From positions 1 to 61,138 of the forward strand of contig LNFQ01000032.1 in the NCBI GenBank assembly GCA_001567165.1: a DNA stretch of 61,138 bases. The letters run 5' to 3'. Below the pieces are notes generated by a model, which saw nothing but the letters and a program-made list of their open reading frames with translations, was not told where the DNA came from and did not search any database. Shown here one piece after another: positions 51,285 through 60,431 of the stretch (positions within the stretch are counted from its first letter, which is position 1; each line of letters opens with the position of its first letter). The DNA is from Bacteroidetes bacterium OLB11. Lineage in GTDB: Bacteria > Bacteroidota > Bacteroidia > Chitinophagales > Chitinophagaceae. The translations under genes and the position numbers were made by a program.

Positions 51285-53531
51285 ATGAAAGCACTAGAAT
51301 CGTATAATCTTAACGAAGAAGAAGAGAAAAAATTAATTTTAAGAGAATACCGCTCTTTACTAAGAGCTTTAAAACTTAAACTCAAAAAAGGAGATAAAAG
51401 GCTTGTCAGGAGAGCTTTTGAAATAGCTGCAGAAGCCCATAAAGATATGAGGAGAAAGTCAGGAGAGCCATATATATTGCACCCTTTGGCTGTTGCAAAA
51501 ATTGTTGTAGAAGAAATTTCCTTAGGTGTTACATCTGTTATTTGTGCATTGCTTCATGACACGGTGGAAGATACAGAAGTAACCTTAGATGAAATAGAAA
51601 TGGAATTTGGAACTTTGACTGCTCGTATTGTTGAAGGCCTCACCAAAATATCTTCGGTTGTAGAAACTAGAAACACCACGCAACAAGCAGAAAATTTTAA
51701 AAAAATACTTCTTACTCTTGCTGATGACCCACGTGTTATCTTGATTAAAATTGCCGACCGTTTACACAATATGAGAACGCTTGACAGCATGAGTCGTGAA
51801 AAGCAATTAAAAATTGCTTCTGAAACTTCTTATCTCTATGCACCACTTGCTCATCGACTCGGACTTTATGAAATCAAATCGGAACTAGAAGACTTAACGC
51901 TCAAATACACGGAAAATGACACGTATCAAGCTATTATAGAAAAATTAGATAATTCAAAAAGAGAACGAAAAAAATATATTAATGAATTTATTAAGCCAAT
52001 CAAAGAAGAACTAGAAAAAAATGGATATGAATTTGAAATTTATGGCCGACCAAAATCAGTTAGTTCAATCCTCAATAAAATGAGAACAAAAAATGTTTCA
52101 TTTGAGCAAGTTTATGACCTGTTTGCAATACGAATCATTTTGAAAAATTCGAAAGATGAAACTAAAGATTGCTGGGGCGTTTTTTCAGTTGTTACTAACT
52201 TACATAAATACAATTCAGAACGATTAAGAGACTGGATTTCAGACCCCAAAAGCAATGGCTATACTGCTTTGCATGTCACTGTAATGGGAAATGGTGGAAA
52301 GTGGGTTGAAGTTCAAATTAGGACAGAACGAATGAATGAAATTGCCGAAAAAGGGCTTGCTGCTCACTGGAAATATAAAGAAGGAAAAACAACCAGTGAA
52401 TCAAAAATTGATGAATGGCTAAAACAAATTAGTGAGATTCTTAAAAATCCTGATAGCAGCACGCTTGATTTTATTCATGATTTAAAAAGCGATATCCTTC
52501 AGGATGAAATATATGTTTATACACCAAGAGGAGATATGTTAATGCTACCTTCGGGTTCTACTGCTCTTGATTTTGCATTTGCTATACACTCTGAGTTAGG
52601 GAAAAATTGCATTGGAGCCAAAGTCAATTACAAGCTTGTTCCTTTAAGCCACGTTTTGCAAAATGCAGATCAAATCGAAATTATCACCTCTAAAAAACAA
52701 AAACCAAATGAAGATTGGCTGAAACTTGTAAAATCAGCAAAAGCCAAATCGAGAATCAAATATTATTTAAGAGAAGATAAAAGAGTGGTGGCTCAAGAAG
52801 GAAAATTAGCTCTAGAGAAAAAACTAGAATCGCTAAATATTCCAATCGCAAATAATATCATGAATGACTTGGCTAATTTTTATCGATTTGCTTCCCCTTT
52901 GGATTTACATTATGCGATTGCAATGAAATCTTTTGACCTTAGAGACCTCAATACTTTACAATTTCAAAATGATAAACTAGTTTTTACTCAAGCAGAAAAT
53001 AAAGATTTTAAAAAAGATTTCCAACAAGCTATTGGTAATCCAGAAAAAGAAGTTTCAGCAAAAGATTATGAATTGATTTTGTTTGGAGAAAGCGGAGATA
53101 AAGTACAGTATAAATTAGCAAATTGTTGCCAACCGATTCCAGGTGATGATGTTTTTGGATTCGTCACATCTGGTGAAGGATTAAAAATTCATCGTACAAA
53201 TTGCCCCAATGCAGCTACTCTACTATCCAACTATGGGCATCGAGTGATTAAAGCCAAATGGGCAAAAAACAAAGAAATATCATTTTTATCAGGAGTGAAA
53301 ATTAATGGAATTGATGATGTTGGGGTCATCAATAAAATCACAAATGTCGTGTCAGGAGAATTAAAATTGAATATGCGTAGCATGAGTATTGATTCTAAAG
53401 ACGGGCTTTTTGAAGGAACTATAAAAATATTTGTGAATCATAAAGAGCAACTCGATAATCTTTGCAAAAAACTCGAAGAACTTGATGGAATCAACAAGGT
53501 AACCCGCTTAGATTATGAAAAGCAACTATAA
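51285..53531 (+). CDS. spoT: Bifunctional (p)ppGpp synthetase/hydrolase
   Basis: This 748-residue Rel-type protein has an HD hydrolase domain (LLHDTVEDTEV near residue 89, RLHNMRTLD), a synthetase domain (GRPKSVSSILNKM, DLFAIRII, GYTALHVTV), a TGS domain (YVYTPRGDMLMLPSGSTALDFAF) and a C-terminal ACT domain. Both catalytic domains look complete, as expected for the only long Rel in Bacteroidota. I start it at 51285 (MKALESYNLNEEEE) because the upstream 21 codons lack family character. It links to growth-rate control of the shared promoters only by inference. Confidence 0.95.
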   Translation: MKALESYNLNEEEEKKLILREYRSLLRALKLKLKKGDKRLVRRAFEIAAEAHKDMRRKSGEPYILHPLAVAKIVVEEISLGVTSVICALLHDTVEDTEVTLDEIEMEFGTLTARIVEGLTKISSVVETRNTTQQAENFKKILLTLADDPRVILIKIADRLHNMRTLDSMSREKQLKIASETSYLYAPLAHRLGLYEIKSELEDLTLKYTENDTYQAIIEKLDNSKRERKKYINEFIKPIKEELEKNGYEFEIYGRPKSVSSILNKMRTKNVSFEQVYDLFAIRIILKNSKDETKDCWGVFSVVTNLHKYNSERLRDWISDPKSNGYTALHVTVMGNGGKWVEVQIRTERMNEIAEKGLAAHWKYKEGKTTSESKIDEWLKQISEILKNPDSSTLDFIHDLKSDILQDEIYVYTPRGDMLMLPSGSTALDFAFAIHSELGKNCIGAKVNYKLVPLSHVLQNADQIEIITSKKQKPNEDWLKLVKSAKAKSRIKYYLREDKRVVAQEGKLALEKKLESLNIPIANNIMNDLANFYRFASPLDLHYAIAMKSFDLRDLNTLQFQNDKLVFTQAENKDFKKDFQQAIGNPEKEVSAKDYELILFGESGDKVQYKLANCCQPIPGDDVFGFVTSGEGLKIHRTNCPNAATLLSNYGHRVIKAKWAKNKEISFLSGVKINGIDDVGVINKITNVVSGELKLNMRSMSIDSKDGLFEGTIKIFVNHKEQLDNLCKKLEELDGINKVTRLDYEKQL

Positions 53532-53624
53532 AAGGAAATACGATTTTTATAAAAAATAACCATATTTGGGACTTCATAAAATAAGTTTTTTATCTTTATT
53601 TTTAGAAATAACCTTTCTAATTCG

Positions 53625-53632
53625 TAACTTTG
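53625..53632 (+). promoter_or_regulatory. Aconitase promoter -7 element
   Basis: TAACTTTG is exact, followed by TGCCTC, and lies 22 bases before the ATG, predicting a leader of about 16 bases. Confidence 0.6.
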
Positions 53633-53654
53633 TGCCTCATTAAAAAAAACGAAT

Positions 53655-55922
53655 ATGGCTTTCGATATAAATATGATTAAAGAGGTTTATTCAAAATACC
53701 CTCAAAAGGTGAGTGAAGCACGTCAAAAATTGGGTCGTCCACTTACTTTAACCGAAAAAATATTATATGCTCACTTAGATAAAAGCATGGAGCTAAAGGA
53801 TTATCCACGACTAAATTCGTATGTGGATTTCAACCCCGATAGAGTTGCTATGCAAGATGCAACTGCTCAAATGGCCCTTTTGCAATTTATGCAAGCCGGA
53901 AGACCAAAAGTAGCAGTGCCAAGTACTGTCCATTGCGACCACTTAATTTTAGCAAAAGAAGGAAGCCAAAAAGATTTAGAATTTGCAAATCAAGAAAGTA
54001 AAGAAGTATTTGATTTTCTTAGCTCTGTTTCAAATAAATATGGAATCGGATTTTGGAAACCCGGAGCCGGCATTATTCACCAAATTGTTCTAGAAAATTA
54101 CGCATTCCCCGGTGGAATGATGATTGGTACAGACTCTCACACTGTTAATGCTGGAGGATTAGGAATGGTTGCTATTGGTGTTGGGGGTGCTGATGCTTGC
54201 GATGTGATGGCTGGTTTACCTTGGGAACTCCTTATGCCGAAAGTTATCGGAATAAAACTCACGGGAAAACTCAGCTCATGGGCAGCACCTAAAGATATTA
54301 TTTTAAAAGTAGCAGGATTATTAACCGTAAAAGGAGGTACTAATGCAATTGTTGAATATTTTGGTGATGGTGCAAAAAGTATCAGCTGTACTGGTAAAGG
54401 CACTATTTGTAATATGGGTGCAGAAATTGGAGCTACAACATCCACTTTTGGTTATGATGATAGCATGGAACGCTATTTGAGAGCAACAGGTAGAGCTGAT
54501 GTTGCCGATGCTGCAAATGCTGTGAAAGACTGCCTCACAGGCGATCCTGAAGTTTATGAAAACCCAACATCCTTTTTTGACGAAGTCATAGAAATCAATT
54601 TGGATGAACTAGAACCCCATTTAAACGGACCTTTTACTCCCGATTTAGCAACCCCGATTTCAAAAATGAAAGAGGCTATTAAAGCAAATGCTTGGCCTTC
54701 AAAAGTAGAAGTAGGTTTGATTGGAAGTTGTACAAACTCAAGCTACGAAGACATTTCAAGAGCTGTGAGCTTAGCAAAACAAGTGAGTGAAAAAGGATTA
54801 GTTAGTAAAGCAGAATTTACAATCAGTCCGGGGTCAGAACAAATTCGATTCACAATAGAACGCGATGGATTTTTAAATGTATTTAATAAAATAGGAGCCA
54901 AAGTATTTGCAAATGCTTGTGGACCTTGTATTGGAATGTGGGCAAGAATGGGAGCTGAAAAGCAAGAAAAAAATACAATCGTACATTCATTCAACAGAAA
55001 TTTTGCAAAACGTGCTGATGGAAATCCGAACACTTACGCATTTGTTGCAAGTCCTGAAATCGTGACTGCACTTGCTATTGCTGGTGACTTAAACTTTAAT
55101 CCAATGACAGACACACTCCTAAATGATAAAGGAGAACAAGTGAAATTAGACCCTCCAAGTGGAGATGAATTGCCAACAAGAGGTTTCGCTGTAGAAGATC
55201 CTGGATATCAAGCACCTGCCGAAGATGGCTCTAATGTGCAAGTTCAAGTAGCTGCAACAAGTAATCGTTTGCAATTGCTAGATCCATTCAACGCATGGGA
55301 GGGAACAGACTTGAAAGGCTTAAAACTTTTAATCAAAGCAAAAGGAAAATGTACAACCGATCATATCAGTATGGCCGGACCATGGTTGAAATTTAGAGGA
55401 CACTTAGATAACATTTCTAATAATTTATTGATAGGTGCAGTGAATGCATTTAATGATAAAACTAATTTAGTAAAAAATGAACTAACTGGAGAATATGGCC
55501 CAGTTCCTGAAACACAAAGAGCTTATAAAGCAGCAGGAGTGGGAAGTATCGTAGTCGGTGATGAAAACTATGGAGAAGGTTCGTCAAGAGAACATGCCGC
55601 CATGGAACCTCGACATCTTGGAGTGAAAGTCGTGCTGGTAAAATCTTTCGCTCGTATTCATGAAACAAACCTTAAAAAACAAGGAATGTTAGCAATCACT
55701 TTCGTTGATAAAGCAGACTATGACAAAATTCAAGAAGATGATATTTTTGACATAGAAGGATTAACAACTATGGCACCGGGTAAAAATTTACAAATAGTAT
55801 TGAATCATAAAGATGGTACTAAAGACATTCTTAAAGTAAAACATTCTTACAATGAACAACAAATCGAATGGTTTAAAGCTGGTGGAGCATTAAACATAAT
55901 TCGTAAAAATCTGAATAAGTAA
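53655..55922 (+). CDS. Aconitate hydratase (mitochondrial type)
   Basis: This 755-residue enzyme isomerises citrate and isocitrate in the TCA cycle. It has the Fe-S ligands in [10 protein letters not shown] (about residue 358) and CGPCIGMW (about 421), [24 protein letters not shown] and the swivelling domain with [19 protein letters not shown] and [17 protein letters not shown]. It is of the mitochondrial (Bacteroidota) type, not E. coli AcnB. Intact and monocistronic. Confidence 0.95.
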   Translation: MAFDINMIKEVYSKYPQKVSEARQKLGRPLTLTEKILYAHLDKSMELKDYPRLNSYVDFNPDRVAMQDATAQMALLQFMQAGRPKVAVPSTVHCDHLILAKEGSQKDLEFANQESKEVFDFLSSVSNKYGIGFWKPGAGIIHQIVLENYAFPGGMMIGTDSHTVNAGGLGMVAIGVGGADACDVMAGLPWELLMPKVIGIKLTGKLSSWAAPKDIILKVAGLLTVKGGTNAIVEYFGDGAKSISCTGKGTICNMGAEIGATTSTFGYDDSMERYLRATGRADVADAANAVKDCLTGDPEVYENPTSFFDEVIEINLDELEPHLNGPFTPDLATPISKMKEAIKANAWPSKVEVGLIGSCTNSSYEDISRAVSLAKQVSEKGLVSKAEFTISPGSEQIRFTIERDGFLNVFNKIGAKVFANACGPCIGMWARMGAEKQEKNTIVHSFNRNFAKRADGNPNTYAFVASPEIVTALAIAGDLNFNPMTDTLLNDKGEQVKLDPPSGDELPTRGFAVEDPGYQAPAEDGSNVQVQVAATSNRLQLLDPFNAWEGTDLKGLKLLIKAKGKCTTDHISMAGPWLKFRGHLDNISNNLLIGAVNAFNDKTNLVKNELTGEYGPVPETQRAYKAAGVGSIVVGDENYGEGSSREHAAMEPRHLGVKVVLVKSFARIHETNLKKQGMLAITFVDKADYDKIQEDDIFDIEGLTTMAPGKNLQIVLNHKDGTKDILKVKHSYNEQQIEWFKAGGALNIIRKNLNK

Positions 55923-55944
55923 TATCGTTTACTTCTAACAAATC

Positions 55945-55991
55945 AAAAAATCTAAATACAAATAACGATGTTAAATGTATTTAGATTTTTT
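55945..55991 (+). terminator. Aconitase terminator
   Basis: A 16-bp inverted repeat AAAAAATCTAAATACA / TGTATTTAGATTTTTT with a 15-base loop and a long T run lies just after the stop. Confidence 0.85.
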
Positions 55992-56073
55992 TTTTGAAAA
56001 AAATTTTAGTATCAAATTTCAAATTGCAATGTTTCATTGAAAAAAACTCTAATATTATTTATAATTTTACGAA

Positions 56074-57363
56074 ATGAATATTGAAGAGATTTATCAAATA
56101 TATTTAAAGTATCCAAGCATACAAACAGACACGAGAAAACTCAAAAATGGAGATATTTATGTTGCCCTAAAAGGAGAGCATTTTGATGGTAATCGCTTTG
56201 CCGAAGATGCATTGAAAAAGGGAGCAGCTTATGCAATCATAGATAATCCAGCATTAGCCGATAATCCGCATTTTATTTATGTAGAAAATTGTCTAGGCAC
56301 CTTACAAAAATTAGCTAATTTTCATCGTCGCCAATTTGATATTCCTTTTATTGCAATCACTGGAAGCAACGGGAAAACGACAACAAAAGAACTTGTAAAT
56401 ATTGTACTCTCAACATCATATCGAACTTATGCTACTGAAGGAAACTTGAACAATCATATAGGTATTCCTTTGACCTTACTTAAAATAAAAAAAGATGCTC
56501 AAATAGCAATTATTGAAATGGGGGCAAATCATCAACAAGAAATTGCTTCCTATTGTCAAATTGCAGAACCAACACATGCACTGATTAATAATTGCGGACG
56601 AGCCCATTTAGAAGGATTTGGTGGCATAGAAGGGGTGCGAAAAGGCAAAGGAGAATTGTATGATTATATCAAAAAAACAAATGGAACTATTTATATAAAT
56701 CATGATTTGGATTACTTGACTGAATTGGCAAAAGGCATACAACATCAAATTTCTTATGGAAGTCAAAATGCACAATATATTGGAAAAGTCTATCAGAATA
56801 ATCCTTTTTTAAAAATAGCCATTCTGAACTCCAATAATGAAATACTTATTCATTCCCATTTGGTTGGTGAATACAATTTTCCAAACATCATGGCAGCTGT
56901 TGCCATTGGAAGAAGCTTTAATATTTCAATTGAAAAAATAAAAGAAGCGATTCAAAATTACACCCCTGACAATAGCCGATCTCAATTGATACAAAGAGGT
57001 ACCAACACAATCATTCTTGATGCTTATAATGCTAATCCAAGTAGCATGTCATTAGCGATTCAAAACTTTGCGATGACAGATTATCCCAATAAAACAGTTA
57101 TTATAGGAGCTATGATGGAGCTGGGCAAAAGCAGTATTGAAGAGCATCAAAACATCATTTCATTACTGGAGCAATACCATTGGAATCAAGTGATATTAGT
57201 TGGTGGTGATTTTAAATTTGTAAAACATTCTTTTCAATTTTTTGAAAATATTGAAGCTGCTACTTTTTGGTTTTACCAACAAAAATTTGCTCATCAAGCC
57301 TTTTTAATTAAAGGTTCTAGAGCATTTACGATGGAGAAAATTCTAAACAATCCTTTAATCTAA
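56074..57363 (+). CDS. murF: UDP-MurNAc-tripeptide--D-Ala-D-Ala ligase
   Basis: This 429-residue Mur ligase adds D-Ala-D-Ala to the peptidoglycan precursor. Visible: DTRKLKNGDIYVALKGEHFDGNRF (domain 1), FIAITGSNGKTTTKELV (P-loop), ATEGNLNNHIGIPLTLL, EMGANHQQEIA and LDAYNANPSSM. A near-consensus element TAATTTTA four bases before the ATG predicts a leaderless mRNA. galE follows after 11 bases. The rest of the division/cell-wall cluster is not here. Confidence 0.94.
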   Translation: MNIEEIYQIYLKYPSIQTDTRKLKNGDIYVALKGEHFDGNRFAEDALKKGAAYAIIDNPALADNPHFIYVENCLGTLQKLANFHRRQFDIPFIAITGSNGKTTTKELVNIVLSTSYRTYATEGNLNNHIGIPLTLLKIKKDAQIAIIEMGANHQQEIASYCQIAEPTHALINNCGRAHLEGFGGIEGVRKGKGELYDYIKKTNGTIYINHDLDYLTELAKGIQHQISYGSQNAQYIGKVYQNNPFLKIAILNSNNEILIHSHLVGEYNFPNIMAAVAIGRSFNISIEKIKEAIQNYTPDNSRSQLIQRGTNTIILDAYNANPSSMSLAIQNFAMTDYPNKTVIIGAMMELGKSSIEEHQNIISLLEQYHWNQVILVGGDFKFVKHSFQFFENIEAATFWFYQQKFAHQAFLIKGSRAFTMEKILNNPLI

Positions 57364-57374
57364 AGACATAAAAA

Positions 57375-58409
57375 ATGAAGATGAAGAAAAAAATATTAGT
57401 AACTGGAGGCACCGGATATATTGGTTCACACACGATTGTTGATTTAATTGAAAATGGGTTTGAAGTGATTTCAATAGATAATTATTTACGCTCAATGCCA
57501 AGTAGCTTGCAAGGTATAAAAAATATTACGGGTGTCGAAGTGAAAAATTATGATGTGGATATGTGCAAGTTTGATGATTTAAGAAACGTATTCTTGCAAG
57601 AAAAAATCATTGATGGAATCATCCATTTTGCAGCGTTAAAAACAGTTCCTGAAAGCATTGACCAGCCTTTGTTTTATTATGAAAACAATATGTTTTCTTT
57701 AATTAATTTAATGAAATGTGTCCTAGAATTTAATATTCAAAATATTGTATTTTCATCTTCCTGCTCTGTTTATGGAAATGTCAAACAATTACCAGTTACA
57801 GAAAATTTACCGCTTGAAAAACCAGAATGTCCGTATGCCTCAACGAAACAAATGGGGGAACGAGTATTCATTGATTTCGTAAAACGCTATCCAGATTTCA
57901 AAGTCATTATGTTACGTTATTTTAATCCGGTAGGGGCTCATCCTTCAGCAGAAATAGGAGATAATCCAATTGGAAAACCTAACAACCTTGTGCCAGCTAT
58001 TACACAGACTGCAATTGGCTTAATCGAAAAATTATATGTTTGGGGTGATGATTATGATACAAGAGATGGCTCCTGCATCAGAGATTATATTCATGTAGGA
58101 GATATTGCCAATGCTCACACAAAAGCATTAAACAGAATTTTAGAAAATAATAATGAAGAAAATATTGAAATTTATAATTTAGGCTCTGGAGAAGGAATAA
58201 GCGTGATAGAGGCAATCAAAACTTTTGAAAAAGTCAATCAAATTTCGCTGAACTATGAAATAAAATCAAGAAGGGCAGGGGATGTGGCTGCAATTTATGC
58301 AGATAATGAAAAGGCAAAATCGAAATTAGGTTGGGAAATCAAATATACACTAGAAGACATGATGAAGTCGGCGTGGCTGTGGCAATTGAAATTACAAGAT
58401 AATAGCTAA
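57375..58409 (+). CDS. galE: UDP-glucose 4-epimerase
   Basis: This 344-residue SDR interconverts UDP-glucose and UDP-galactose. It has the VTGGTGYIGSHTIVDL Rossmann start, SSSCSVYGN, the catalytic YASTKQMGE (YxxxK), RYFNPVGAHPSAEIG and RDGSCIRDYIHVGD. It lies 11 bases after murF, so co-transcription is likely. It contains an A7 run near its start that is in frame, unlike many runs elsewhere. Confidence 0.93.
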   Translation: MKMKKKILVTGGTGYIGSHTIVDLIENGFEVISIDNYLRSMPSSLQGIKNITGVEVKNYDVDMCKFDDLRNVFLQEKIIDGIIHFAALKTVPESIDQPLFYYENNMFSLINLMKCVLEFNIQNIVFSSSCSVYGNVKQLPVTENLPLEKPECPYASTKQMGERVFIDFVKRYPDFKVIMLRYFNPVGAHPSAEIGDNPIGKPNNLVPAITQTAIGLIEKLYVWGDDYDTRDGSCIRDYIHVGDIANAHTKALNRILENNNEENIEIYNLGSGEGISVIEAIKTFEKVNQISLNYEIKSRRAGDVAAIYADNEKAKSKLGWEIKYTLEDMMKSAWLWQLKLQDNS

Positions 58410-58623
58410 ATAAATTTTAGCGATAGTTTGGCCTTTGGATTAAATTAGGGTTTTATTTTCCAGATTTTATTAAAAAAATGAAAATGTTTAGGTAATGCAC
58501 CTGACCCCATACCTAGTATAAATATCCTAGTCTAAAAGCCAAGGTTACACTGATTAACGTAAATATTATAAATCAGTTTTTTATTTAGTTTGTACTAAAC
58601 TACTGAGTTGCAATTTTAGGAGT
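58410..58623. other. Intergenic stretch, no gene seen
   Basis: No coding frame or RNA that I recognise. It lies between galE and a possible small gene. Confidence 0.5.
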
Positions 58624-58795
58624 ATGAAGTTTTTTTATAGAATTGAGTGATAAGAAAATTATAATGTGCTTTTTGAGAAATTGCAATTCATTTAAAATAG
58701 ATATTATTTATATCAAAGCACCCAATGATTCATTTGGGGAAAAGGCTTCAATAGAAATTGATAGCATCTTAATTAATGAAATTTTATTGAACTAA
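58624..58795 (+). CDS. Possible small gene, about 56 codons, frameshifted
   Basis: Starting at ATG 58624 and removing one T from the T7 run at 58630-58636, a frame opens with MKFFIELSDKKIIMCF and ends INEILLN before TAA at 58793-58795. Without correction an inner ATG still gives about 40 codons in frame. The composition looks protein-like, but I do not recognise it. It may be a fragment of a larger lost gene. Confidence 0.25.
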
Positions 58796-58804
58796 AAGCC
58801 CTTC

Positions 58805-60358
58805 TTAGTACAAATCTGTTTCGGAAATGTATTGCCTAATTTTGGCTAGTTCTGGGTATCGTGCTTTATCTTCAAGTACAAATTTTGGACACAATTTTCG
58901 AACAGTATCATAAACACTTTTCGTGATTGGAGCTAGCTTATTTTGAATACCTCTATAATCTACTGCTTGGCATATTGCAATCAAGTGAACTGCCAACACA
59001 TCGAATGAATTTTCAATCACTTTGTTGCACAACAATGCAGAGTTAGCCCCCATGCTGACTATGTCTTGATTATCATTATTATTTGGAATACTGTGGATAT
59101 ACATTGGATTGCTTAGGGTTTGATTTTCGGCAACAGTAGAGGTTGCAGTATATTGCATTCCTTGCAATCCAAAATTTAACCCTAATTTTCCAAGATTTAT
59201 AAATGGAGCTAATTTTTGATTTAAATTATGATTGAGTAAATAATTTAATTGACGTTCTGCAAGCATAGACAGCTTTGTTATCGCAATTTTCAGTTTATCC
59301 ATTTCAAGTGAAACGTAGTCTCCATGAAAGTTTCCGCCGTGAAAGATATTCCCATTTTGGTAGTCAATCACTGGATTATCATTGACAGAATTAATTTCCT
59401 CGGTTAATATTTTTTCAGCATGAGAAATGGTTTCCCATATTGGACCTATTATTTGTGGCAGACAACGTGAACTATAATATTCTTGCACCTTTTCATCAAG
59501 GACATCTGCCAATACTTCTTTATCGTAAAGATGTTCGTGTCTATTTTTCAGAAGCTTACTTCCTTTCAAAATTTTACGTAATGCTGTTGCGACTTGTTGT
59601 TGTCCCGAATGTGGTTTTACTTGATTTAATTCTTTAGAGATGTGGTCGTCATAAGCTTCAGAAATTTCGTTAACCATCGCACTCATCAGCATTTCCCATT
59701 TTGCTAATCGATAGCTCATCACAATATTTATCATTCCGATACCAGTCATGCAAGATGTGCCATTCATCAAAGATAGCCCTTCTCTGATATGAACTTCGAG
59801 GGGCTTAATTTTTAATTTTTGCAATACCGTTTTTGTATTTTGTTGTTTGGATTGGTATATCACTTCACCTTCTCCAATTAAGCAAAGTGCAAGGTGGGCA
59901 AGTTGCACTAAATCGCCACTGGCACCGACTCCACCATGAGTGAAAATGACAGGTAGAATATTATGATTAACAAAATCACGAATGAGCTCTACTGTGTTTC
60001 GGTGAATACCTGAACGGGCTTTCATCAAACTGGAAAGTCTTGCAACCAATGTTGCCTTTAAAAAATCAGGGCGTAATACTTCACCACATCCGCTTGCATG
60101 GCTTCTAATCAGATTAAATTGCAGACTGAGTCTATCTTCATTTTTGATTCGATACTGAGCCATCGGGCCAAAACCAGTGTTGATACCATATATTAATTTT
60201 TTTTCGGAATATTCTCTTAGGAATTTGTAGCATTTGTCTATTTCATTTAATCCATTTTTATTTAGAACGACTTCTGCATTTTCATAGATGATTTGATAAA
60301 ACTCTCTTAATTTTAAATCGCCTCCTGTAATCTCTATCTTCATATTATTATTTAACAA
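58805..60358 (-). CDS. Aromatic amino-acid ammonia-lyase (histidine ammonia-lyase family)
   Basis: This 517-residue MIO enzyme has the cofactor-forming Ala-Ser-Gly in THGGVGASGDLVQLAHL (about residue 145), the catalytic Tyr in YGINTGFGPM, LSLMNGTSCMTGI, and QNQDIVSMGANSA-like late motif (NNDNQDIVSMGAN). The selectivity pair in NLIRSHASGCG is Ser-His, the form found in histidine lyases, but tyrosine-selective Bacteroidota members exist, so the substrate is open. No hutU/hutI genes or pigment genes are adjacent. An exact TACTTTTG element lies upstream. Confidence 0.85.
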   Translation of the reverse strand: MLNNNMKIEITGGDLKLREFYQIIYENAEVVLNKNGLNEIDKCYKFLREYSEKKLIYGINTGFGPMAQYRIKNEDRLSLQFNLIRSHASGCGEVLRPDFLKATLVARLSSLMKARSGIHRNTVELIRDFVNHNILPVIFTHGGVGASGDLVQLAHLALCLIGEGEVIYQSKQQNTKTVLQKLKIKPLEVHIREGLSLMNGTSCMTGIGMINIVMSYRLAKWEMLMSAMVNEISEAYDDHISKELNQVKPHSGQQQVATALRKILKGSKLLKNRHEHLYDKEVLADVLDEKVQEYYSSRCLPQIIGPIWETISHAEKILTEEINSVNDNPVIDYQNGNIFHGGNFHGDYVSLEMDKLKIAITKLSMLAERQLNYLLNHNLNQKLAPFINLGKLGLNFGLQGMQYTATSTVAENQTLSNPMYIHSIPNNNDNQDIVSMGANSALLCNKVIENSFDVLAVHLIAICQAVDYRGIQNKLAPITKSVYDTVRKLCPKFVLEDKARYPELAKIRQYISETDLY

Positions 60359-60431
60359 TTTTCAAAAGTAAGTATTTTTTTTTCAAAAAAAAAAGGAGTA
60401 TTTCACTCCTTTTTTTGATATTTTAGTTTGT

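Noticed and set aside
54137..55668. Minus-strand frames inside aconitase
   Set aside because: Antisense shadows with low-complexity composition and no promoter.
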